The notes under the pieces: generated by a model
Seen by the model: only the letters and a program-made list of their open reading frames with translations
What the model was told of the DNA's origin: nothing
Databases searched by the model: none
From: Vitrella brassicaformis
Taxonomy: Eukaryota; Sar; Vitrellaceae
Assembly: GCA_001179505.1 (NCBI GenBank)
Contig: CDMY01000677.1
Location: 33,159-97,158 of the forward strand
DNA: 64,000 nt
Direction: 5' to 3'
Made by a program: the position numbers and the translations under genes
Part shown: in pieces, positions 1-9,622 of the stretch
How the letters are laid out: each line of letters opens with the position of its first letter
How positions within the stretch are numbered: the stretch's first letter is position 1

Positions 1-1574
1 TGTATGTGTGTGTGGGGGGCGTCACGATACACATGTGGATGCGTTCTCGGGTGTCTGTATCTGCTGTGCCTTCAGTTGTCACGATGAGATGTCGGCCATC
101 GATATCATCAACATAAAGGCAACCCAAGAGAGAGAGGGAGACGAGCTGCACCCAATAGTTCTAAGCTACAGGTCTGTCTTGTCATCTGTAGGAGTTGTCC
201 GCCCCGTCCACCCCCACCGCCACTGACGTGTTGCCATCGCCCCACCAGATGGCCATCGTGCTGAGCCCATACGACGCCACACACGACATGCTGCTACTCA
301 AGGACCCATACAGGCAACCCCAACACACCCCACACAAGTTGCCCTCCTTCACTTATGTCTCCATCCATCCATTTATGCAGGAAGTCATTGTCTGGTGTTG
401 ACCATGGGTGTCCAGAGATCATCCGGCCGCCCACAGAGCCCGTGTGTGACATGGTGCCGCTGCCGGTGGCCAAGGACACCTTTCTGTCGTCTGCCGTGCT
501 GAGTGGTGGGGATGGCGCTGGGGGCGGTGGGGGTGAGGGGAGTGTGGGTGACGGCGGCCAGCCCGCAAGACGTCGTCGCGGCAAGACCACATCGGTCCCG
601 CTGCCGCCGTGGAGGACAAACAAAGGTGCGTGGGGGTGGCAGGGGGGTCATATGTGTCTTTTGATTGGTTTGGTTGGTGGTCTGTGTCAGCGTATGACGT
701 GTACCGTGATGGCGGGGGGCAGCAGCCGCCCCCTTGTGTGAGTGAGGATGTCAAGAGTCTGCTCGAAATCGCAAAAATCGTGGAAGGTCATGAGACACGA
801 CTGACGTCCGTTAGCCAATCTGTGTCTGTTTTTGCAGGTATTGGGCAGCACTACTCGTCCGACTCGATGGCGATACACTCGATGGCCGACCCCATCACGG
901 CCACACACACACAACACCATGACAAACATGGTGAGGATCTCGACCCATCACTCGCACACCAACAAAGGCTTTCCCAATGCCATTGTGTCTGTACGTGTCT
1001 CTCCCCCTCTGTCCGTCAGCTGCTGTTATGGCTGTGGATGTGTCTGATGAAGCCCCCCGCACGCCCCAGCCCAAGGCCGCTTCCCCTGCCCGCCGTGTCA
1101 AGCGCGAGAGCAGCACACCGGCAGGCAGCGCCAATGAATACGACAACCATAAGGAGGGCACATCGGGGCGGCTGGACGGGCGACATTACAATGAAAACAA
1201 CAATAACAGCGCTGCAGGTACACACAAAAGACACAGAGAGAGACACCACCGCTCCCACCGTTTTTGTGTGGGTCTGTCTAGGTGTATGTGTTGGTGAGCG
1301 TTCGGGTGAAACGTCGGGCCAGGGGGATGACGTCATGCAGCTGTGGGATGACGGCCGCAGGAGCCCATCCCACAACAAGCGCAAGAGGTGCCCCACACCG
1401 CCCCCCCGGGTGTGCACGACGGCCCGCTTCGACGTCTCGCCGGCGCCCAAGCACCCAATGCTGTTCATACCCAAACGAATGCGGTGCGCTCAGCAGCACA
1501 CTTGTAGCGATACATGCGGGCTATGCTCTTGTGTGTCTCGCCCGTGTGATGTTGCCAGTTTGGCTTACGAGTAA
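1..1574 (+). CDS. CCCH zinc-finger protein, copy 1 (3' portion, 5' end outside window)
   Basis: This is the 3' part of a multi-exon gene whose full-length inverted paralogue lies at 47660-50617 (-). Shared exons include one with CHDEMSAIDIINIK (~76-118), one with PTATDVLPSPHQMAIVLSPY (~192-300), a Gly-rich segment (~380-625), SEDVKSLLEIAKIVEGHETR (~740-800) and a basic Ser/Pro segment (~1026-1215). The last exon holds MQLWDDGRR, KRKRCPTPPPRV and PMLFIPKRMRCAQQH and ends in TAG at about 1572. The two CCCH fingers themselves would lie 5' of the window. Introns are short, and several end in TGTGTGTCAG-like tracts. Nucleotide identity to the paralogue looks above 90% over several hundred bases, but the last exons diverge after MRCAQQH. 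A role in RNA binding or mRNA turnover is inferred from the paralogue only. Confidence 0.7.
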
Positions 1575-1800
1575 GTGAGATCTCTCTGCGGCAGTATTGT
1601 CCCACTCCCCATCTTGTGCCGGCCTCCAGATCATACACAGATCCATCGCCGCATACACATACACACACTACGGACCCGTTCGTCGCCTTCAGACAGACAG
1701 ACAGACGGACTTCAGTACCTATCACGACCCCCCGACAGACCGATGGACAAACCTTGTCCACATGGATGCATGGACTTAGTGCATGAGACTGCATGCGCGT

Positions 1801-1822
1801 GCGTGTGTGTGTGTGTGTGCGC
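1801..1822. repeat. (GT)n microsatellite
   Basis: Simple GT run downstream of the CCCH copy, followed at ~1870-1900 by a degenerate (TGGA)n run. Similar tetranucleotide runs sit at the matching edge of the inverted copy near 47540-47570, so simple repeats mark the end of the shared sequence on both sides. Confidence 0.8.
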
Positions 1823-2053
1823 TCATGCATTGTGTAGGTGGTTGCACTGCCAAAGGCAGCTCACATGCCTGGATGGATGGATGGATGAATGAATGGATGG
1901 CGGCCGAGGCGGTGGGACATTGCTTCAATGCTGGAACAGTGCACAGCACAGAAAAACAGACAGACACCAGGACACACGACCCAAACCGTCAAACGCTTGT
2001 GCACCGTGTACACTTTGTTGCACATTTCGTGCATTTCGTCCGACTCAGTAAGA

Positions 2054-3063
2054 ATGGCAGCGCCATCAGCACTGTGGCGCTCCCCCCTTTTCTGTCTGTG
2101 CCTCGTCACTCTAGTCACAGTGGCACAGACTCAGTGGGACAATGGTACTGCTCCTGTTGGTGCCAGTCCGGATCACGAAGGTGAGATGTCTGCATCAGCA
2201 GCTGAAAGGATCAGCAGCAGCATGGCATCACCCGTATGTCTTCCTCTGTGCAGAAAAGAGTGACTTGACATGCCCTGGTACAGGAACGTCTGCCTCGTTC
2301 CTGTGGCATGGTCTCACCGTTATCGAGGCAAGGGCTGCTGACGACTACGCACCAAGTACGTACCTTCACAGGGGTACGGAGATCGTGCATCGGCCGACTG
2401 ATGAGGATGAGGGCAACATTACGGGAAAGGAGCAGCAGCCCACTGCAATGCCTAAGGAGATCGTGCATCGGCCGACTGATGAGGATGAGGGCAACATTAC
2501 GGGAAAGGAGCAGCAGCCCACTGCAATGCCTAAGGAGATCGTGCATCGGCCGACTGATAAGGATGAGGGCAACATTACGGGAAAAGAGCAACAGGCCACT
2601 CCAATGCCTCGCATTGATGACTCTCGTGGGAAGGGAGTAAACTGCGAAACGGACGAAGAGGGCATGAACATAACGGGTGAGGAGTAGAAGTATCAAACCA
2701 CAACAACCTTCGCTCCTGGGGCGACAGATTGGCCGAAAGGCCTGCTTGCAATGCGCACTCACGTCGTGTCTTGTGTGTGTGTGTGTGATGTGGGCGCTTC
2801 AGATTTCTCTGCAACTGACAGTGAATTCATCAATGCCCGCGACAGAAATGAAAATCTGATCGGTAAGCCGTGTAATCGATCGGTGTCTTCACCCACCTGT
2901 GTGCCTGCCTGCCTGTCTTCCTGCAGTCAATGGCGGGCCTTTTGATGGCAGGCGAAACGGCCCGCCAATGATTGAGAAGGCAGTGGAATCCAGCTCTCGA
3001 GAGCAAGAAGGGCCGTCACTGGAGAAGCTGGCTGAGAGTCTGAAGGGATTGTTGCATCCTTGA
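2054..3063 (+). CDS. Small secreted protein with three 26-residue tandem repeats
   Basis: Four exons splice cleanly with phase-1 junctions: 2054-2180, 2254-2676, 2803-2862 and 2927-3063 (TGA). The ATG opens a signal peptide (MAAPSALWRSPLFCLC, then a hydrophobic run to about VAQT), so the product is probably secreted or enters the endomembrane system. Exon 2 carries three repeats that begin EIVHRPTDEDEGNITGKEQQ. Each contains one N-I-T sequon, and a fourth NITG occurs near the end of exon 2. The C-terminus is polar and charged, ending LAESLKGLLHP. An unspliced reading would stop at 2687-2689, but the spliced model continues in frame through two more exons. No known domain is recognised, so function is unknown. 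A surface or wall component is a guess from its composition. Confidence 0.7.
2379..2612 (+). repeat. 78-bp in-frame tandem repeat, 3 units
   Basis: Units start at 2379, 2457 and 2535. Units 1 and 2 look identical, and unit 3 differs at a few positions (DEDE becomes DKDE, QQP becomes QQA). The period is a multiple of three, so copy number can change without breaking the frame. Confidence 0.95.
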
Positions 3064-3143
3064 TCAAGTGAACGGAGGCTGCATACGCGCGTCATGTCCC
3101 TGGGCTGAGTGGCAATTTGGCGGTCTTTTCTCTTCCCGTCGTC

Positions 3144-3240
3144 TGTGTGTGTGTGTGTGTGTGTCGCTGTGTGTGTGTCGCTGTGTGTGAGTGCGGGTGT
3201 CGGTGTGTGCGTGTGTGTCGGCTGCATGCTTTTGTGTGTG
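3144..3240. repeat. GT-rich low-complexity tract
   Basis: Nearly uninterrupted GTGTGT/TGTGTCGC sequence between the secreted-protein gene and the MITE. No coding potential is credible here. Confidence 0.8.
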
Positions 3241-3527
3241 AATGTCTTTCTACATTGCGTGTACACCGAGCGGCCCGCAAAATGTGCGCCGGTACGCTCT
3301 CTTTTTTCTGTTGTGTGGTGATTGATGCCTCTCTAGTTGACGTCCACCGACGTTGACAAGTGTTAATGTCTCTGTGCGCGGGACAGCGGATAAGGCCGCT
3401 TGGCCTGCCGAACTCGTGTATGCGGTTTGTCCCTCGCTGACTCATGATCAGTTAACCCCTTCCCGTGTGTGTGGGGCCTGTGCTGTGTGGATGGCCTTGA
3501 TGGGATGTCGAAAGGGACGTGTATACG

Positions 3528-4001
3528 TACAATCCGGACCGCGTAAGTGGGTCACCGCATAAGCGGGTCAGTTGCGTATGTGGGTCAGCCCATCCCGATC
3601 ACTCTGTACACAGTCAAAAACGGACCGGATAACCGGGTCACCTCCCAAAGAGACTCAAATCAGCCATCCAAACCAACCATTTATGGCTCAAAATGACCGC
3701 AAGACGATAAAGAACCTCTCTGTGAAAGAGCGGACCGATGAAAGTGTGATCCCATCGAGAAATACAGACATTTTGATTGTCATCTTCTGAGATGATCGAC
3801 GGATTTCGTAAATTTGAGTGACTTTGAGCGAGAAAAAAAGAGTCAATGGGCTTCTGAGAGGCTCCTGTGATTCATTCACAGCGAGATATCACTCCAAAAG
3901 TCGCTGGAAAACAAGTGGGTCAGCTCTGCAGTACGTAGAAGCGGGTCAAACGCGTAAGTGGGCCAGCCCTGTACCGACCCACTTACGCGGTCCGGACTGT
4001 A
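3528..4001. mobile_element. Tc1/mariner-type MITE with 24-28 bp terminal inverted repeats
   Basis: The left end (from 3524) reads TACGTACAATCCGGACC and the right end, read on the other strand (to 4005), TACGTACAGTCCGGACC. Both continue into GCGTAAGTGGGTC: a 30-bp inverted match with one mismatch. Read as TA + CARTCCGGACC, this fits Tc1/mariner elements, whose ends often start CAGT and duplicate a TA target. Inside both ends are imperfect repeats of GCGTAAGTGGGTCA (for example 3541-3554, 3556-3569, 3572-3585 on the left; ~3935-3965 on the right), a subterminal array that could bind a transposase. The ~475-bp interior has no transposase, so the element would be non-autonomous. The exact boundary is ambiguous because TACGTA is palindromic. 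Confidence 0.8.
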
Positions 4002-4005
4002 CGTA

Positions 4006-4808
4006 AGTCACCGATGAATTCAACGCGGGTCTGCAGCAATGCATGCCACGATTCAACGACGAACGGACGTCGACAAAGCGCTACCCCACAAGTCGTGTGA
4101 GAGGCTTTTGTGATTGGGAAATGCACGCACACAGAGCATACAGAACCATGCGATGGATGGACAGCGGGATACTATGGGTGGGAGCTGTGTTTTCGGACTG
4201 ATGCGTTGTGTCAGGCGTGCATCCCTTGTGTGTGGTCGGGCGGGTAAAGCCAGAGGCCAACGTCACGGAAAGGAGAAAACGTGGGGGCGCGATTCTCGCC
4301 GACGCAATTTGCGAGACGGCCCATTGTTCATTAATTTTGTTTTCGTGTTTTTCGAAATAAACTTTCCCGCCATCCTCATTCCTTTCGCTCCATCCGCATT
4401 GGCGGGCCTGACCACCACAGGATCGAAGGGATTTCTCGCCTCTGCGTTCTCCTCGCTGTCGGCTTCCTTCACGCCTGAATCGCACGTTGAATCGCTCGCT
4501 CATCTGCCTGCCTGGTATGTGCGAGTGTGGTGGAACACGGGAAGGGACGGAATCTGTGTTGATGCATTGTTGATGTGCTGTTGGTGGCAGGTGGCGTCGT
4601 CGGCCTCTTCCGGTCGAAGGCGCCCAGATCAAGGCGCACGGGTCCGACCCACGGGACTGAGACAATAGCGTCTGCTGGTCTGTTTGGTGTGGCATGCAGG
4701 GCTTGTTTGGTGTGTTATCTTCAGCCGACTCTGGCTTTGACGTCCTAACGACTTTCGAGGCCGAGCAGCACTTCATCACTGAGGCTCTGATCAACCCCAA
4801 CATCCAGC
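4006..4808. other. Intergenic stretch without a supported gene
   Basis: Short open frames exist on both strands (~4263-4472 on minus, ~4114-4668 on plus), but none has a recognisable domain, a convincing splice pattern or a paralogue in the window. It may contain 5' untranslated sequence or an unrecognised exon of the gene beginning at 4911. Confidence 0.4.
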
Positions 4809-4910
4809 TGAAACGCTCCGCCCCGGGAGCCGACGCAGCTTGGCGTCGTCCTGGCCTGCCGCCCCGACACCCGACGCGACGCAGCCTGCCCCGCTTCCCC
4901 CTCCCCCGCC

Positions 4911-5142
4911 ATGACTGAATCGAAGTCTTTCAAAGTCCACCCTCCGGACGGCAGACCTTTTGTGCTCCTTTTCCCAGTGGAGCGCGGGCGCCGTCCGGAC
5001 GCAGAGGCGCTCCTGCAGCACCTGCAGAGAGACGGGCGCGTCCTCAGGTCAGTGGAGCATCCGGTTATTGACATAGAGGAGTCCCGTTCTTCAGCCGTCG
5101 ACTACATCACCAGAATCACCAGTGCGCTCGGCTTACTGACAG

Positions 5143-5173
<31 letters not shown>

Positions 5174-6110
5174 GACGGACAGACGGATGGACGGACGGAC
5201 AGGCAGGCTTGACGAGGGGTGTGTATATATCATGCTTTCCCTCGTCTGTCTGTGTGCCAGGACTTCCAGTGGCTGGAGCGGCTCACGTCGGTCATCAAGA
5301 ACCGAGGCCAACTCATGAGGCCAGCAGGACAGACCACAGAGAGAGACGTGCACACACACAGGCGATCACTTCTTCTGTTTCTCTCTGTGCGTGCCGTCCT
5401 TTCGCTCCTTCAGCCTTCTGTGCAACCTAAAGGTGCTGGAGCTGATGAATTTCCCCGCGAAGCCGGCTGTCCCCGGACGAAGCCTGGCCGACGAGCTGAC
5501 GGCATCGCTGAAGCGGTCGTTCAAGACCCTCCTGCTGCAAATGCCCGAGCTGCCCCCCGCGCCGACTACACCCGTCAAAGCCGGGCAGTACTGGTGTGAC
5601 GACGACACCTACATCTCCCGCGGACGCGGCTACCTGGTCGGCATCTGCCGGCTCTTCGAAGACCTGCTCCTGTCGTCCGTGGTGGTCCCCATGGACCCCA
5701 ACAAACTCGGTCAGTCAGCTGAGCAACCCAGGGGCGATCATGCGACTGCCTGTCGGTTCCTCTGTGTAGCTTGCTGCACACACGATGGGATGGAGACGGA
5801 GGAGGACAGCTGTGAGAGTGGGCACGCGGCTGCTGCTGCTGGTCTGACCTGCCCCACTCCGGGCAGCCCATCAAAGGAGGAGTCGCCGAGAAATCTCGCG
5901 GCGCTGCTGAGCGACTACATGGACGAGGAGGTCCCCGAAGGTCAGAACGGTCCGATCAAAATCGCTTCTGGCCTGAGAATGGAAAACCGGCGGGGCGGTA
6001 GGCCGTCTCAGCAAAGGCTCGACAGACAACCAAAGAGCAGAAAGGACACACTTGCCTGTTCTCCTGTTTGCCTGTGGCCATTCAGAGCCGTATGGCGATG
6101 TCATGCGTGA
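4911..6110 (+). CDS. Hypothetical protein, block A (MTESKSF family)
   Basis: The ATG at 4911 begins MTESKSFKVHPPDGRPFVLL, followed by a conserved segment rich in Arg and Leu (RRPDAEALLQHLQRDGRVL). A near-identical but truncated copy is at 52707-52871. Likely later exons are DFQWLERLTSVIKNRGQ (~5262-5330, after a TGTGTGCCAG acceptor), CNLKVLELMNFPAKP to VVVPMDPNKL (~5410-5710) and NLAALLSDYMDEEVPE (~5890-5940). A run of ACAG/ACGG repeats lies in or beside the first intron. Exon joins could not all be made phase-consistent, so either the model is incomplete or the gene is damaged. No domain is recognised; CNLKVLELMN is only faintly leucine-rich-repeat-like. Confidence 0.45.
5138..5204. repeat. 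(ACAG)n/(ACGG)n tetranucleotide tract
   Basis: Imperfect ACAG and ACGG repeats between the first and second likely exons of the hypothetical gene. Block B has a shorter ACAG/GCAG tract at the matching place (~52934-52975), consistent with length drift after duplication. Confidence 0.85.
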
Positions 6111-6273
6111 TCTGCTGGGGCGGGCCGTGGGACGGGTGAGGACAACACGCACGAAAAGACAAGCCTCTACTACGGTAGGCCTTGAGTCAATGTGCGTTTG
6201 TGTGTGTGCACAACACCTGATGGACGCGCTGTTGTGTTCGTGGTCTCGTGTGTGATCGATCAATCAGCTGCCC

Positions 6274-7698
6274 CCTACGGCTACCCCGATGCGGGCTACT
6301 TCCACCGGGCCACGCGTAAGCCACACACAGCATTTATGAATGGCGGGGATGTGGGCGACTGAGTGGCTGACTCTTGTATCTTCCCCCATTCCTTGTGTGC
6401 GCAGAGGAGCTGCGCGCCCGTGGCATCATTCCGACGGCGTTGGAGCAGACACTGCTGGATGGCGACCCCACGCCCTTGGGTACCAAAGACTACGCCAACC
6501 CGCATAAGTGACTACCTCACCTCACGCACGCGCACACATTTCCGCGCAAGATGATGCACATGGGTATTGATGGATGTGCGTGCAGCGTCCAAGGGACGCC
6601 TGCTCAGATGCCCACGTGGCGTACGACACAAACCACCGTGGCGGTCCGCAAGACGGCAGTCGAGACGTCCCTCAAACTGGCCGCCATCGGCGACCGCCAG
6701 CCGACACAAGGCGACATGCATGACACGGCGACCGCCATGATGGAGGCCTTCCCTCTGCTCGACATCGGTGAGCGAGGCGCATGTATTTCTAGGTGCGTGT
6801 AGGAGAGCGTGTGTCTGTTGCATGCAGGGCGTCGGGCTGCAGCGCTGCACATTCTCGAGACCGACTTCACCAACACTCTTCGCCAGCTGCAGGGCTCAGT
6901 GCCGGTGTTGTTTGAAAGCACCGAACTCAACACACAGGCAAGCACGCCAACAGGATGCCGGTGAGGGTCTGAAGAGAGCGGCGATCGAGGTGGTTGGCCG
7001 TGGCAGTGCGGTTGCTGAGACCATCCCACTGTCTGCCCCCACAGAAGAGGTCATGGTGGGTTGAGACATGTACACACACACAGGTGCACACCAATTCGCA
7101 TGTCTCCATGTGTTCCATGTGTGTGTCAGATGGCTGCCTACATTTTATATTCTGTGGCTTTATGCATCCATCTCGCCGCTTCGCTGTGTCGCTCATCAGC
7201 CCGGCCGCCAGGAGCGGCGGGCCCGTCTGTCTCCGCCGTCAGGAACCCACCGCCACATGGACATGGACGCGACAGCGGCACGTGGATTTTGAGGACGGCG
7301 ACGACCAGCCATGGACGCAGGCAGAGCGGGAGGCCTTGGTTCGCCTGTTTGTGAAGGTGGGCGACATCGCAGGCGAATTCCTGACGGCCTTCCCCACACG
7401 CGGCGTCACAGCCATCGACACTTACCTCAAGGGCGAGGTCCGCGAAATGGTCAAGGTGCGGCGAGAGCAAGGCGAGACCCTCCTGGAGGCGGCCAAGCGA
7501 TACGTCGCCCGGCTGGATTGGCTGGAGGCCAAGACGCGACAGACGCCAGCAATGCCCAAGGAGTCCATCGAGATCAAGAAGGTCATCAAGGATGAGGGCG
7601 ATGAGGGCCACGAGGATGGCGCACGGGAGTCCTCGCCTGCTGCTGCGGCTGCGGCATGCCCCATGGTCACAGACACAACAGACCTGCGTGAGGCGTAG
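6274..7698 (+). CDS. Hypothetical protein, block A, acidic Ala-rich C-terminus
   Basis: Exon-like segments in order are YPDAGYFHRAT (~6280), ELRARGIIPTALEQTLLDGD (~6409), QMPTWRTTQTTVAVRKTAVE to AFPLLDI (~6590-6766), LETDFTNTLRQLQGSVPVLF (~6850-6915) and, after the intron-like repeat at 7046-7200, a last exon. That last exon contains QPWTQAEREALVRLFVKVGD, a basic helical stretch and KESIEIKKVIKDEGDEGHED, ending TDLREA and TAG at 7696-7698. The final ~450 bp form a clean open frame and look genuinely coding; the earlier pieces are less certain. It may be the 3' half of the 4911 gene. No family is recognised. Confidence 0.45.
7046..7200 (+). repeat. Intron-like dispersed element, copy 1
   Basis: It begins right after CAGAAGAG with GTCATGGTGGG, contains TGTGTGTCAGATG and the core GCTGCCTACATTTTATATTC (7133-7152), and is followed by CATCTCGCCGCTTCGC. 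The first ~107 bases are nearly identical to 9493-9599. It probably works as an intron in the 6274-7698 gene, using GTCATGG as donor. Confidence 0.7.
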
Positions 7699-7862
7699 AT
7701 ATCTAGAGCAGACAGATAGGCAGACAGACAGATGTGGCGGGTGTCAGTGAGGGCAGACAGGAGGTTTACAGCGGGGCGATGAGGGTATTCGCCGTAGTGT
7801 GAAATTGCCTGTGTGTTGGCTGCTTTTCACTGTCACATCTCTGTGCGGCTGGCTGGCTGTGC

Positions 7863-9511
7863 ATGGATGTCGTCGGCGTGTTGTTTTGCTTTTGCCGGTC
7901 GTCTGCGAGTTTGACAGCGGCAGAAGGCGGCTGTCTCTCTGTGCGCTTGTCTTTGGTCTGTTTGGCTGTGTATGTATCTTTGGTTCAGGAGGCTCGGCTG
8001 GAGGCGAGGCTGCTGAAGAAGGCCCAGCACGACAACATACGAGACGGAGAGCTTTTTCTATATCGGTACACAGCAGACTATCACACACAACGAGCTTGAC
8101 GATCCATCTCCTCTTTCGTCATGTCCTTTCTTTCCTTGACTCTTTTAGTGATGGACCGTTACATTGCGGTCCTTGAGCAGCAGCTGAAGGCCTTCACCTA
8201 CAGCGCCAGGGGGGGGTTGGCGGCAATCTACTTCGCGCCTGCTGCCGCCCAAATCCTCCTCGCCGTCGACCACCTCCACAAGCAAGAAATCTGCCACAAG
8301 TACACAGAATGACTGATGCGATGAAGACGTGTTTGCGCATAGTTATGGTCTGTCTGTTGTCTCTGTTCGGTGTCCTGTATGTCAGCGACATCAAGCCGCT
8401 GAACTTCTTTATTGGAGACGACGAGCGGCTTGTGTTGGCGGATTTCGGGTGTGCTATGGAGGCCGGCGACTGTTTCTTTAGGGGTCTGAGGGGAGGGTAA
8501 GCCGTGTCCACTTGATGGATTTATCTTTCTGTTCATATGTGTCCTTTTGTGCCTTCTGCAGGGGTGGGACACTGGCATATTCGGCCCCTGAGAGCCTGCG
8601 GCCAGTCTACAATTACGGCCTACAGGCCGACATGTGGAGCGTCGGTTAGCCCACTCACTCAGACACAAACAAACGCTCGGCCGTTTGTATACCTGTGATT
8701 GTCTTGTCTGAATGCAGGGGCGACATTACTCCAGATGGCAACCAAGCGGCTGCCCTTTTCTGGTCAGTGAGATGCGCAGAGCGCCTCTCACTTGGATATT
8801 TGTCATGCGCCTGCTTGTGTGGTGGTTGTCATTTCGTGCAGGGGCAAACGAGGAGGAGCTCAAGGAGAACGTCTCGAGCTTCAACCTGGACTGGTGGGCC
8901 ATGAGAGTGCTGGAGTCGATGTGTGCGCCGGAGCTTCAGGACTTGATCACGAAACTACTCGTCAAGGGTAAGTGCATAAGACCGAACTCACTTTGTGTGT
9001 CTCCATCTCTTTCTTGCTGTATGTCTGTCTTTCTTGGCTCTGTGGACCTCTTTTGTCTGCACATGCAGAGCCCGAGCAGCGGCTGACGGCGGCACAAGCC
9101 CTCCAGCACCCGTTCGTCGCCGACGTCCTCAGGGCCATCCCCTGGGCCCACCAACGTCCGGACAAGCCTTCTCAACGGGTGACTGAGAGAATTGATTGAT
9201 GCGGGTCTCTGTCTGCATTGAACGATCTGCTGTCTGTTTGTTTGTATGTTTATCTGCCTTAAGCCAAAGGAGAGGGGGGAGTGGGTCAAGTACCCCGGCA
9301 AGGCCGCCATCCCGCCCCTCGACGACCTGCGAAGACGGGAGCAGAGCACCTGGCGGCGGAACTGGGCGGGCGGCAGCATCAGAGATGCAGCCCCTCGGGT
9401 CGACACCGGCCTCCACGACAGACAGCCCCCTCGCCGCAAGACCGCCCCACGAGCCGCCTCTTATTTGCGGAAGCGGGAGTTGATCAGAAGAGGTCATGGT
9501 GGGTTGAGACA
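7863..9511 (+). CDS. Ser/Thr protein kinase (catalytic residues intact)
   Basis: At least eight short exons give a protein-kinase fold. EARLEARLLKKAQHDNI (~7990-8040) resembles helix C. VDHLHKQEICHK (~8265-8298) joins DIKPLNFFIGDDERLVLADF (~8387-8450), giving the HKDxKxxN catalytic loop and DFG. SAPESLRPVYNYGLQADMWS (~8580-8642) carries the APE motif and the invariant Asp of helix F. EPEQRLTAAQALQHPFV (~9069-9118) is the usual C-lobe end. A basic tail follows (KTAPRAASYLRKRELIRR, ~9440-9490). The glycine loop and VAIK strand were not located, and the first join near 8066-8148 is not phase-perfect, so the 5' end is uncertain. Substrate and subfamily are unknown. No counterpart lies at the colinear place in block B. 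Confidence 0.75.
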
Positions 9512-9622
9512 TGTACACACACGGGTGCACAACAATTCGCATGTCTCCATGTGTTCCATGTGTGTGTCAGATGGCTGCCTACATTTTATATTCCAAGGCT
9601 CTTACCTTCTCGTCTCAACGTA
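9493..9622 (+). repeat. Intron-like dispersed element, copy 2
   Basis: It starts after CAGAAGAG with the same GTCATGGTGGG as copy 1, has its core at 9574-9593 and ends TCTCAACGTAG before GCACCAAGGCAGCC. It matches copy 1 over about 107 bp with only a few differences, although the flanking exons (kinase tail versus hypothetical protein) are unrelated. The GT and AG ends fit an intron. Confidence 0.7.
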
